DNA from: Acetivibrio saccincola
GTDB taxonomy: Bacteria > Bacillota > Clostridia > Acetivibrionales > Acetivibrionaceae
Assembly: GCF_002844395.1 (NCBI RefSeq)
Contig: NZ_CP025197.1
Location: forward strand, 2,976,001 to 3,040,000
DNA: 64,000 nt
Direction: 5' to 3'
The notes beneath the pieces are model-generated. The model was not told the DNA's origin, did no database searches, and saw only the letters and a program-made list of their open reading frames with translations. This document shows positions 54,245 through 62,592 of this stretch, in pieces (positions within the stretch are counted from its first letter, which is position 1; each line of letters starts with the position of its first letter). Position numbers and translations under genes: made by a program.

Positions 54245-55033
54245 ATGCCCCAAAATAGAAAAAAAGGGACAACTCCGCCCATTTGGGTATCTCAAAACTT
54301 TTTAACAAGTTACAAAATTATCAACAGAATTATTCGCAGAACAACCCTTAACAAAAAAGATCATGTTATTGAAATTGGTCCGGGAAAGGGTCATATAACA
54401 GGTTTCTTGATAAAAAGATGCCGGAAAGTTTCGGCAATTGAAATTGACGGCCGTTTATATAATAAATTGACAGCAAAATTCAAGGACGTCAAAAATATCC
54501 GTATATATCATCAGGACTTTTTGAAATGGAAACTTCCTAATTATGAAGATTATAAAGTTTTTTCAAATATCCCTTTTTGCTTCACTACGGATATTATGCG
54601 AAAATTGACGGAATGCAAAAACGCACCTTCTGAAGCATGGCTTACCATGGAAAAAGGCGCAGCCAAACGTTTTATGGGTGAGCCTTCAGAATCATTGCGT
54701 TCTCTGCTTATAAAGCCCAAGTTCGATTTAGATATTGCTTACTATTTCAGCAGGGAGGATTTCCATCCCAAACCAAGCGTTGATGCAGTACTTCTTCACC
54801 TTAAGAAAAAGAGCCAACCGGACATACCCGCAAACCAGTGGTTTGCCTATGAACAATTTGTTTCAAAGGCACTAAAATATGGATTCCGCAGTCTTTTTAC
54901 AAGCAAGCAGTTATCTAGGGCATTCCGTCAGGCTGGTGTGCAAAATAAAAATATTACTCCTACAGAGATTCTTTATGTTCAGTGGCTCTGCCTTTTCCGA
55001 TGCTACTGGGAGCATGTGTTAGGCAGAAAATAA
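54245..55033 (+). CDS. erm: 23S rRNA adenine-N6 methyltransferase (Erm), macrolide-lincosamide-streptogramin resistance
   Basis: 262 residues from the ATG at 54245, behind AAGAGGTG. Dimethylates A2058 of 23S rRNA. Motifs: VSQNFLTSYKIINRII at the N-terminus, VIEIGPGKGHITGFLIKR (SAM), VSAIEIDGRL, YHQDFLKW, VFSNIPFCFTTDIMRKL (N-I-P-F catalytic motif) and FHPKPSVDAVLLHL. The C-terminal helical domain is complete. It is transcribed against the surrounding tail genes and lies exactly between two of them, as a moron cargo gene. The frame is open back to a GTG at 54200 (second arginine-rich start, MHLFRLRK). Class number not assignable. Confidence 0.9.
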   Translation: MPQNRKKGTTPPIWVSQNFLTSYKIINRIIRRTTLNKKDHVIEIGPGKGHITGFLIKRCRKVSAIEIDGRLYNKLTAKFKDVKNIRIYHQDFLKWKLPNYEDYKVFSNIPFCFTTDIMRKLTECKNAPSEAWLTMEKGAAKRFMGEPSESLRSLLIKPKFDLDIAYYFSREDFHPKPSVDAVLLHLKKKSQPDIPANQWFAYEQFVSKALKYGFRSLFTSKQLSRAFRQAGVQNKNITPTEILYVQWLCLFRCYWEHVLGRK

Positions 55034-55046
55034 TTTTAGCGGCTCA

Positions 55047-55241
55047 TTACCCGTCCAATGTCCACCGGATTTCGCATACATGCCCGATCCATCCAGTGGA
55101 AACCGAACCGCCCTGAAGCAATAAGTCTGTAAAGTACACTGTGCCGATGCAGTCAGTGACGCACAGCCTGATGGTGATAGATTTGACTCTGCTGATACTT
55201 TTGGGAGAAATACTGTGTGCAATCTGATTGAAATATGCCAT
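55047..55241 (-). CDS. Small phage tail protein, 64 aa
   Basis: MAYFNQIAHSISPKSISRVK, ITIRLCVTDCIGTVYFTDLLLQGG, ending HVCEIRWTLDG. It shares the VTDCIGTVYFTDL core with the 191-aa protein on the other side of erm; the two may be split parts or paralogues. Eleven bases after the upstream tail gene. It is preceded by GGGTGATGATATG. Confidence 0.55.
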   Translation of the reverse strand: MAYFNQIAHSISPKSISRVKSITIRLCVTDCIGTVYFTDLLLQGGSVSTGWIGHVCEIRWTLDG

Positions 55242-55251
55242 ATCATCACCC

Positions 55252-57518
55252 TCAAATTAGGTCTATAAATCTTGTTTCTGTTGTACCGTCCTCGTATTCA
55301 ATGACTATCTCAACACCAACTTGGCCGTTTTCGCCCTTTTCAAGGTTTTCGGAAGCAATCTGCGCTGAAAATGTATAACTTTTACGCGTTGCTGGATATA
55401 CCGTCTGTGACAGACTCTTTGTCATACCAGGTACACCAACAGCCTTGAAGGAAGCAGTTCCCGAAACACCATTCTCAGTATCTACTTCAAAACCGGAATT
55501 TACCCAGTAGGCAAAACCATCATCCGCCCTGGAATTGCGCAGATGGTTGAATGGTACCATATCTTTAATTTCCTGACGGTTTATCAACTCTGCTGAGGAC
55601 AGCGCATCTGCGGCCTTGTCCCACTGTGCTGAAGAATCGCCGAGTTCCCGCAGTTTAGTTGAAAGCTCGATCACTGTTTTCCAAGGCTCCTGCAAGTTAT
55701 ACTGCCTACGCACAACACGTGTCTTTACCAAAAGGCCTAGTTCTTTATCGTCCACTGTAACAATATCACCCAGTTTCCATGCTTCGTGCTCATAACCGGT
55801 TAGCGCAGATAAATCCATTGCAGACAGTACATAAGAAACGCGAGGCTTCGAATATTCTGCAAGCCGCATTTTTGCATATTCCAGCATCTGATACGGATTT
55901 GTAAACGACGAACAATCAAGCGTCGACACCCTCACTTCACTGGAAAAAGTGTAATCTTCCACGTATTCCTTACCTCCATTAATTGAAGCGAAGGTCAATC
56001 CGTCCTTTCCATAAGCATAGAGCCTTGTCACTAATTCGCGTGTATCGACTACCCGCTGAATACTTTTCAAATTCTTTCTATATGAAAAAAGCGCTCCGCT
56101 ATCAGTACCACTAAAAGTCAAAAGGTGTACCTGGCGGTTGGCGCTGTCAAACACCAGATCGCCGCCATAAATATTCTGTACGGTGCGAAGGATGAATAAG
56201 GCATTTTTTTCTGTACACTGCCATGTCCGTTTCGTAGTGACAGTAACATTTCCTACTGTCCAACCTGTACCCAAAAGTGCATATTGCATCGGAACATCTG
56301 CAGTATCTGCATTGAATTCCCTAGGTTCTTTTTCCGCACTGAAAGACAGATCGTAAAATACCGCTTCAGCATATACTTGCGTAATAACACGCCCATCTTC
56401 GCTTTTATTGTCCGTTAAGGTTCGGATCCGGTAAATGTCATTTACGATTTGCACTTGTTTTTCATTTTCCAGTGTGCTTCTTTTTGGATCATGGAACGGA
56501 AGCTTGAATTCCAGCGTATCCGCACCGTTCACTTCACCAGTGACAATGATATCAAAGGCATTTTCAAGAACAGCTTCCCATGCTCCGTTTTTATCCAAAA
56601 CCACAGGACGGGCAAAGCCTAATTTCTCATAGGGAGCTTTCGGTATATCATGAAGCTGTATTTCCAGAAGTTTTGGCGTCCTCAACGGATCGCTGCTGGT
56701 AAGGGTAACACGGAACCTTATATATTGCCGATTTGGCGATTGAAGTTCACCGCTGGTTCCCACAGCCTGCCATGCAGACCATTCTTCAAGATCATCGCTT
56801 GTGCTGGTCTCTACTAAAGACACTGAAGTAACACCTGCAGTATATTCGCTTGCGACAGCTACACGTCCGCTGCCCGATAATGCACATGGAACCGCCCTTG
56901 TATAAAGTACGCCACTTGCAGGATACTCGCCATCTGTTGCTTTGAGGGAGACTGCGCCAGGCTCTGCCAAAGCATCTACATCCGAAGCCGCATCCCCACC
57001 GTTTGCATGTAAAGACGACTTAAAATATAACAGCAAATCATCAGCTGTAAGCTGTGAGTCCGTTTCCAGAAACCAGTCGTCGAAGCCTCCGGCATAGTAG
57101 TAGGTATTTGCATGCATCCCCATAATAATGTCTGCTATACATTCCCGATTCAGCTCTCCCGAAAAGGAACGCACAGGCGACACCCAGGTTGCCCCGTCGC
57201 TGCGATCGCATATGATGTTCTGTACCTTTTTGTTGCTTACTTCAATGATGGAGGCGATAAAATACCAGCCGCCGTTTTTCAAGGTAATGGTAGCTGTTTC
57301 ACTCTGGTCGTAGATTAGTGTGCCGGAGGAGTTATACAACATAAGCCTAAGTCTCCCTTGATAAAGTGAAACATAAAAAATTGGCTGACCGGGTCCTTGG
57401 CGGGTATTGAATATGGGTATATATGTCTGGCCGACCGAATAGGTGGTAGGATTAATCCAACCGCCTACAACAATCTTTTCGCCCAGATTGCTAAAGAAAC
57501 TCCCATCATACGATAAGC
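55252..57518 (-). pseudogene. Phage tail/endopeptidase-like protein, N-terminus deleted
   Basis: The open frame continues without a stop back to ~57518 (RLSYDGSFFSNLG, WINPTTYSVGQTYIPIFN), where it meets the tape-measure gene in another frame. So the 5' part is lost and no start or ribosome binding site is evident; the first internal ATG is 57342. The N-terminal remnant is concanavalin-like. The middle (KQVQIVNDIYRIRTLTDNK to SVYEWKL-type RQYNLQEPWKTVIEL) is typical of the tail endopeptidase/Tal protein of Gram-positive phages. The last ~80 residues are a carbohydrate-binding-like module. Confidence 0.7.
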
Positions 57519-59154
57519 GTAATTCCCAATTCTATGATTTTCGGCATATTGTTCGTCACAAAGTCAATGATTGTTGTAATTATCCTCGGCAGTGCTTCAA
57601 TTAGTTCTGGCAATGCATTTAAAAGTCCCTGCGCCAGTCCCTGAATCAATGTAAAAGCAGCTTCAAGGATTTTGTCCATATTATCCAGCAGCCCTTGCAC
57701 AATGGTGATCACTGCTTGAACCGCTGCTGGAATTAGCTCCGGTAATGCTTCTCCAAGCCCCATTACCAACGCTGTGATTAGCTGCACCGCTGCATCAATG
57801 AGTAAAGGCAGGTTATCAATAAGCGCTCCGACAATGGTCATGACCGCATCTACTGCTGCTGGAATCAGCTCCGGCAGCAGGCTCAAGAGAGTTTGAAGCA
57901 CCTGAGAGAACAATTCAGTTACAGTTTGCAACAGCACGGGAAGCAGATCTTTGACTGCTGAGATAATCGCACCGGTTGCCTCCGGCAGAGCAGCCACTAT
58001 ATTTTCCAAAACCGGTACGATATTTTTAACTACAGCCTGAAAGGCATCCACAAGATTTTGTGTTAGGTTCGTCATATCAGCGTTCGCATTGCCAAGTCCT
58101 GCTATAAACGAACTTAGAGAGGCTTGTAAAAGACCAATGGAACCGCTGATGGTCTGGGTAGACTCTCTTGCGAAGTTGCCAGCATACTGTTCGGTTTTTT
58201 CAAAAAACATCTGCATGGCGATCTCGGCCTTTTCGGCATTGGTTGCGCTATTCCAGGCAAAATCCAGCCCTTTTGCAAGAGCATAAGCTTCGATGGTAGT
58301 GGCGTTCATGGCGACACCCAGATTATCCATCATGGTGAAGTTACCCTTGGCTGCGCCGGCGATAGATTCCATGGCAGTCTGCATATCAATACCCATAACC
58401 GAAGCCATGTCTGCCGCCCGCTGCATGGCCTTCTCAGTAAGCTCCAGACTTTTTTGCTGATCGACACCAGCACCCTGAAACAATGCGCCCATTTTGTTGG
58501 CGGTGGCAAGATACTCGGATTGAGACAAGCCCAGATTCTTGTAGGCTTCTTCTCCCGTTTTTTGGATACGTGCAGCATATTCGCCAAACACAGCTTCAGA
58601 ACCGCCAAGGTTCTGCTCAAGCTCACCAAACTGCTCCACGACCTCTTTTCCCAGCTTGATGGCAGCCGCGCCCGCTGCGGCCGCTGCAGCACCCATAGCC
58701 GCGCCAACACCTTTAAGAACGCTGCCCAGCTTCTCAAATTTCGAGCTGGATTTTTCGGCATTGTCTCCACTTTCCTTCAATTCGTCCCCAAGCTCGTCTG
58801 CACTTTCAGCAGACTGTTCGAGCTCGCGCTCCATTTTGTTCAGTTCGGCTTTTGCATTATTAAGCTGTATTTGCCACGACTGAGTACGTCTGTCGGTTTC
58901 TCCGAAAGATGAGGCGGCATTGGCAAGCGCTTTCTCCAAAGTAGCTATTTTTTCTTTCTGCAATTCGATCTCTTTGTTAAGCACCTTGTTTCTTGCAGTA
59001 ACAGCTTCAACTGACTTATCCTGCTGTCGAACTGAGATGCAACCAGGTTCATTTCGCTACCCAGTACCTTAAAACTTTGGTTGATCTCACGAATGGCGTT
59101 TTTAAATTCCTTTTCGCCTTCAATCCCGATCTTCAAGCCAAAATTGTCTGCCAC
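57506..59154 (-). pseudogene. Tape measure protein, frameshifted and 3'-truncated
   Basis: The start MADNFGLKIGIEGEKEFKN at 59154 is intact, but a one-base loss in GACAGC-AGGATAAG (about 59020-59025) moves the frame; the rest is read from 58984. It contains a coiled coil (KIATLEKALANAASSFGE), the Ala-rich GAAMGAAAAAAGAAAIKL, the tape-measure core (SEYLATANKMGALFQGAG, AMESIAGAAKGNFTMMDNLGVAMN) and hydrophobic repeats LPELIPAAV and LIDAAVQLI. It ends at 57506 after ELGITLIV by fusion to the tail gene; a full tape measure would be much longer. Confidence 0.85.
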
Positions 59155-59200
59155 ATAACCGCCTCCTTTCGAGTAAAAATTAAAAAATTATAAAAGGCTA

Positions 59201-59250
59201 TTGTATTTCAATGCGGTTTGGCATATACTAATAGTAGGGAAAGTAGGGAA
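59201..59250 (+). promoter_or_regulatory. Promoter and operator of AbrB-PIN pair
   Basis: TTGTAT (59201-59206), 17 bp, TATACT (59224-59229) on the plus strand, followed by the direct repeat AGTAGGGAA at 59233-59250 (two copies, 9 bp period). The repeat is a likely binding site for the AbrB-type antitoxin. Confidence 0.65.
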
Positions 59251-59287
59251 TTTCCTGCTTTTCAAATCCTAAAAAGGAGGACTTAGC

Positions 59288-59560
59288 ATGAACGTTCCCA
59301 TAGTTGATAATGCAAAGGTAATGGCCAAAGGCCAGATCACGCTGCCAAAAGATATCCGCTCCAAACTTCGCCTTTCCACCGGAGACCGCGTCACCCTCAT
59401 TTGCGAGGAAGACCGGGTTATCCTTATGAACTCCGCTGTCTACGCCATGAAAATGCTGCAGAAAGAAATGGAGGGCGAAGCGGAAAAAGCCGGGATCCGC
59501 AATGATGACGATGTTATGGATCTGGTGAAGGACGTCCGCGCGGAGATTGAAGGGCTATGA
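59288..59560 (+). CDS. AbrB/MazE-type antitoxin
   Basis: 90 residues with GGAGG upstream. Swapped-hairpin AbrB fold: VMAKGQITLPKDIRSKLRLSTGDRV, ICEEDRVILMNSA. The helical C-tail (EMEGEAEKAGIRNDDDVMDLVKDVRAE) would bind the toxin. Stop overlaps the toxin start (ATGA). GC-richer than the surrounding phage genes, and inserted between tape measure and tail chaperone genes. Confidence 0.88.
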   Translation: MNVPIVDNAKVMAKGQITLPKDIRSKLRLSTGDRVTLICEEDRVILMNSAVYAMKMLQKEMEGEAEKAGIRNDDDVMDLVKDVRAEIEGL

Positions 59561-59961
59561 GAGTGTTAATTGACACCAACATCCTGATCTCCGCTTCCTT
59601 GAGCTGCGAAGGAACGCCTTATCAAGCGTACATTAAAGCTGTAACACACCCTAACCACGGTATGGTTTGCGATCAAAACATCGATGAGCTTCGCCGGGTA
59701 TACAACCGGAAATTCCCCCATAAGATCCAGGCGCTTGAACGCTTTTTGGCGATTGCGCTTACCGTTCTTGAAGTTGTTCCAACTCCCGCAGTTGACGTGT
59801 CGGATGAGGCGCTTGTCCGGGACGCATCCGACAGGCCAATACTCAGGGCGGCTATTGCGGCAAAAGCTGACGTGCTTGTAACCGGAGATAGGGATTTCCT
59901 TGAATCCGGCGTAACAAACCCAAAGATCGTAACAGCGGCAGAGTTTCTGCAAATGGAATAA
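59557..59961 (+). CDS. PIN-domain toxin (VapC-like)
   Basis: 134 residues. PIN ribonuclease: MRVLIDTNILISA (first D), CDQNIDELRRVYN (E), SDRPILRAAIAAKADVLVTGDRDFL (two D). It cleaves RNA when freed from the antitoxin encoded immediately upstream. Of the COG1569-type PIN group. All four acidic residues are present, so active toxin is expected. Confidence 0.9.
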   Translation: MRVLIDTNILISASLSCEGTPYQAYIKAVTHPNHGMVCDQNIDELRRVYNRKFPHKIQALERFLAIALTVLEVVPTPAVDVSDEALVRDASDRPILRAAIAAKADVLVTGDRDFLESGVTNPKIVTAAEFLQME

Positions 59962-60008
59962 AAGCAGCTTTTTAAAGCAGGGATTACAGCCACCCTGCTT
60001 TTTGCTGC

Positions 60009-60200
60009 TTATATTCCATAAGGTATCACATCATCAATGGTCAGCATCCGCTTTGGTTTGGCCAGCCCTAAAAACTGCTTATGGCACTCCCATAAATCAA
60101 GCAGGTACCCAATAGGCATTAGCCATACTTCATCCTCTGAACGGTTAAGCTGAACAGTACCGTAATATAGAAGCCGAGTGAACAATTCCTCATCGCTCAC
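60009..60200 (-). CDS. Phage tail assembly chaperone, second part (T-like)
   Basis: 63 residues starting with GTG that overlaps the stop of the preceding gene (GTGA). SDEELFTRLLYYGTVQLNRSEDEVWLMPIGYLLDLWECHKQ is typical of the small gene that follows the G-like chaperone in siphoviruses, often made by frameshift; here the two are separate overlapping frames. The downstream tape measure is separated from it by the AbrB-PIN insertion. Confidence 0.75.
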   Translation of the reverse strand: MSDEELFTRLLYYGTVQLNRSEDEVWLMPIGYLLDLWECHKQFLGLAKPKRMLTIDDVIPYGI

Positions 60201-60580
60201 TCGGCCGGTGTGTTTTTTAAGTCATCCTCACTTTCAACGTTTCTTTTGGTACCCTTGAACATTGCTTCCATGATAGCGTCTTTATATGCTGCCAGTTCCA
60301 AAGGAGACGTGAGAAGTTCCACTGTCTCTTCAGTCAGGAGTTCACGTTTATCCTGATTTTTGAGGTTGTGTATCAAAATGCTCTGGTTAGCCAGCAGTGT
60401 AATCAGCCATACCACTTCGTCAAGAGCCATCTCGAAGTTCTCGGTTTTCATCAGTTTCGTGCCGAGGTTTTCAAGACCGCCGTACCTTTTTGCAATCTCC
60501 TTTGTCGCTTTAGTGGTTAGAATAAGCTGATATTCTTCATCGCCGATTTTGATAATTGCGCTTCTGTCATTATCCTGCAT
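60197..60580 (-). CDS. Phage tail assembly chaperone (G-like)
   Basis: 127 residues. IIKIGDEEYQLILTTKATKEIAKRYGGLENLG is the common start of this family in Gram-positive siphoviruses, followed by MALDEVVWLITLLANQ. It chaperones the tape measure during tail assembly. Located between major tail gene and T-like gene. Its start codon overlaps the stop of the major tail gene. Confidence 0.82.
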   Translation of the reverse strand: MQDNDRSAIIKIGDEEYQLILTTKATKEIAKRYGGLENLGTKLMKTENFEMALDEVVWLITLLANQSILIHNLKNQDKRELLTEETVELLTSPLELAAYKDAIMEAMFKGTKRNVESEDDLKNTPAE

Positions 60581-61055
60581 TATTCGCTGCCTCCTCCCAC
60601 AGCAAATACCGGCTCATAAACTTCCGTATACCAGCCGGTAATAGTTTCAGGCGATACACCGGGATCGTCTTCGCTGACCTCCGCCTTCCAAGGGTGCTTT
60701 CCCTGGCCATCTGGTTTGTTACGTCTCATGACTGTCCCTTCAATGGTGGGTGTCGAAAAGGTAATGCTGTCACCTTTCGTTTGCAGATTTGTAGCCGTGA
60801 TTCCGAATTTCACCCTGTAAAGCCAAAAATACCTGTACTTGCCGTTAGCTTTCTTGGCTCTAAAGCCGATTGCCACAGGCGCACCTCCATCCTCGCTGGT
60901 GGAAATCAGCACCTTATTGTCATCAAGAGTGGCTCCCGTCAAAACCTCAGCAGCGTCTACTCCGATATCTGCAACACCAAGAGTCAGTGTGCCGCTTTGA
61001 AATTCCTTGACCACTTCTGCCGCCCCGTCATCGGCATAAAGTGTCGCCTCTGCCA
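60580..61055 (-). pseudogene. Major tail (tube) protein, 5'-truncated
   Basis: The frame has EATLYADDGAAEVVKEF, then GTLTLGVADIGVDAAEVLTGATLDD, GFRAKKANGKYRYFWLYRVKFG and TPTIEGTVMRRNKPDGQGKHPW, as in phi13-type major tail proteins. The first ~30 codons are missing: at 61055 the sequence joins the HNH gene start, and an in-frame TGA lies just beyond. A GTG at 61014 could start a shorter product, but without a ribosome binding site. Confidence 0.85.
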
Positions 61056-61108
61056 GTCAGTTCAGGACAGCCGGGAAAGGAGCAAGGCCTTTTTGGTTTT
61101 CTTGGCAT
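61056..61108 (-). pseudogene. 5' fragment of HNH endonuclease gene (copy 2)
   Basis: The ATG at 61106-61108 and GGAGG are preserved and 17 codons match the copy at 241-293 (MPRKPKRPCSFPGC). Then the sequence breaks into the major tail gene. The packaging and head region between these genes has been deleted. Confidence 0.9.
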
Positions 61109-61130
61109 CTGGCCACCTCCTTTACGCGTA

Positions 61131-61165
61131 TAAAAAAGCCCTCACAGGTTCATCCCATGAAGGCT
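61131..61165 (-). terminator. Intrinsic terminator (copy 2)
   Basis: Same hairpin and T run as 317-352, upstream of the broken HNH gene. Confidence 0.75.
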
Positions 61166-61229
61166 TATCCATAACTTTTCACAATACCATTATATTTGGA
61201 TTTATAATGAATTTCATCTCATAAAAATC

Positions 61230-61472
61230 TCATCTTGAACACTGAATAGCATATTTGTTATTTACCCATGGCATCCTACCATTATAATATTTATCCGAAA
61301 TATACCGCTGCATATCGGGTGGTAAAGCTGCAAGCAAAAGATAAGCCTTTTTCCTATCTTCCTCTAACTCCTGGGGGCTTTTATAGAAGGAACATTTATC
61401 TTGCAAGCACTTGAGTACAGTCAGGATATTGCAGCCATTCCTTCCGTTACCGCCAAAACAATTATCATACAT
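61230..61472 (-). CDS. Small Cys-rich phage protein, 80 aa (copy 2)
   Basis: Full-length counterpart of 415-657 with two amino-acid changes (S8G, H20L). All four cysteines are kept. Bracketed by the same two terminators. Here it is the last gene before the head-module deletion. Function unknown. Confidence 0.6.
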   Translation of the reverse strand: MYDNCFGGNGRNGCNILTVLKCLQDKCSFYKSPQELEEDRKKAYLLLAALPPDMQRYISDKYYNGRMPWVNNKYAIQCSR

Positions 61473-61497
61473 CTTTCCTCACTCCTGTTTTATGGCA

Positions 61498-61523
61498 TAA
61501 AAAAAGCCCCGAAGGGCTTATGC
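61498..61523 (-). terminator. Intrinsic terminator (copy 2)
   Basis: Same AAGCCC-TTCG-GGGCTT hairpin as 683-708; here it follows the late-regulator pseudogene directly because the toxin-antitoxin unit is absent. Confidence 0.82.
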
Positions 61524-61598
61524 GTTTTAAATGTCATTTTTTCACGATATCATTATATATTGGATACCTGTGTCTTACATCTCATAAAAATCTCATTA

Positions 61599-62054
61599 CT
61601 ACTTCCCGTATAAAAGCAGTGCCAGATGATTAAGTGCCTTATCCTTCCTACGGTACACCTGTGCTCTTTCAAGAAACAGCTTCTCTCCGATGTTTGCTAC
61701 AGCTTCTGTCTTGCTCACATCATTAACAAAAAATTCTGTCAGTATAAACTGTTCTTCCTCCGACAGGGCTTCTCAAGCAGGCTTGAACCACTCCATATAT
61801 TCTAATGCCCGTCTGTAACGTTCTTTCAACACATCAATCTCGTCAAGGCAAGCAGCAAGGCGTTCTTCGCCGCTTTTGGGATTGTGTTTGCCCGGAACTC
61901 CGGTATTCTTTGCACTATGAGGGCTTGTCATACAGGTTTCAATTTCATATATATCCTCATCACTGTGTTCGATAATGTACTGCATGCTGCTGTAATCTTT
62001 CAAAGCTTCAACAGCAGCCGCTTTTTTATCTAAATACTGCCATGCAATCAGCAT
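61599..62054 (-). pseudogene. ArpU/RinA-like late regulator with nonsense mutation (copy 2)
   Basis: Same frame as 2490-2945, but the Trp codon TGG at 2664-2666 is TGA here (61773-61775). The product would end after about 94 residues, before the DNA-binding helix-turn-helix. With the regulator lost, late genes of this copy could not be switched on by it. Remaining sequence is nearly unchanged, so the mutation is recent. Confidence 0.85.
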
Positions 62055-62159
62055 ATCGCACCTCCAAAAAATCAAGATAAAAACCTTGATCTTTGAAGCA
62101 GTGTGCTTTTTTGCGTTGCTTTGCAGTGCTTGTTTCCTTGTTCGTTATGTCTTCGTTCT

Positions 62160-62447
62160 TTATAGAAGGCCATGCTTTTCCAGAATAACCTTCACCTCAT
62201 CTACCGAATGGACAACCGCTGCCACGCCTCCGGCATTGAGGATTTTCCTTATAGTAGCTTCCTGCAGTTTTGTTGCCTTTCCCGATGGGGTTTTTACTTC
62301 AAAAGCTACAAACCGTCCGTTTACACAGGCAATAATGTCCGGTATCCCCGCTGTCCCGTACATACCACCATGTTCCTTCCAGCAAAAGCACCCCGGTACT
62401 GTCTTTAAGTACCGGAGGATTTTAGTCACAATACTTTTTTCGGACAT
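62160..62447 (-). CDS. VRR-NUC domain phage nuclease (copy 2)
   Basis: 95 residues with intact GIPDII, FEVK and LQ motifs. It differs from copy 1 (3051-3338) by conservative changes (I/V in GRFVAFE, T/A in GKATKL, L/V in NAGGVAA) and several silent ones. Directly upstream lies the DUF262 terminator, as the primase block is missing in this copy. Confidence 0.88.
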   Translation of the reverse strand: MSEKSIVTKILRYLKTVPGCFCWKEHGGMYGTAGIPDIIACVNGRFVAFEVKTPSGKATKLQEATIRKILNAGGVAAVVHSVDEVKVILEKHGLL

Positions 62448-62492
62448 AACCGCTTATCCTCCAAAAGTATTCATTTAACTTCATAATTCTCT

Positions 62493-62548
62493 ATAAAAAA
62501 ACAACCTCCCGGTAAGCATTATCCTTACGTTTCCGGGTAAGGTTGTAC
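62493..62548 (-). terminator. Intrinsic terminator after DUF262 gene (copy 2)
   Basis: Same stem and T run as 5215-5270. Confidence 0.85.
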
Positions 62549-62592
62549 TCTTCACATAACGTTCTGCTTTGGATATACAAGTTCTTGTTCTC

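Noticed and set aside
58330-58912. Frames of ~150 codons overlapping the tape measure on both strands
   Set aside because: Shadows of the GC-richer, Ala-rich tape measure coding sequence.
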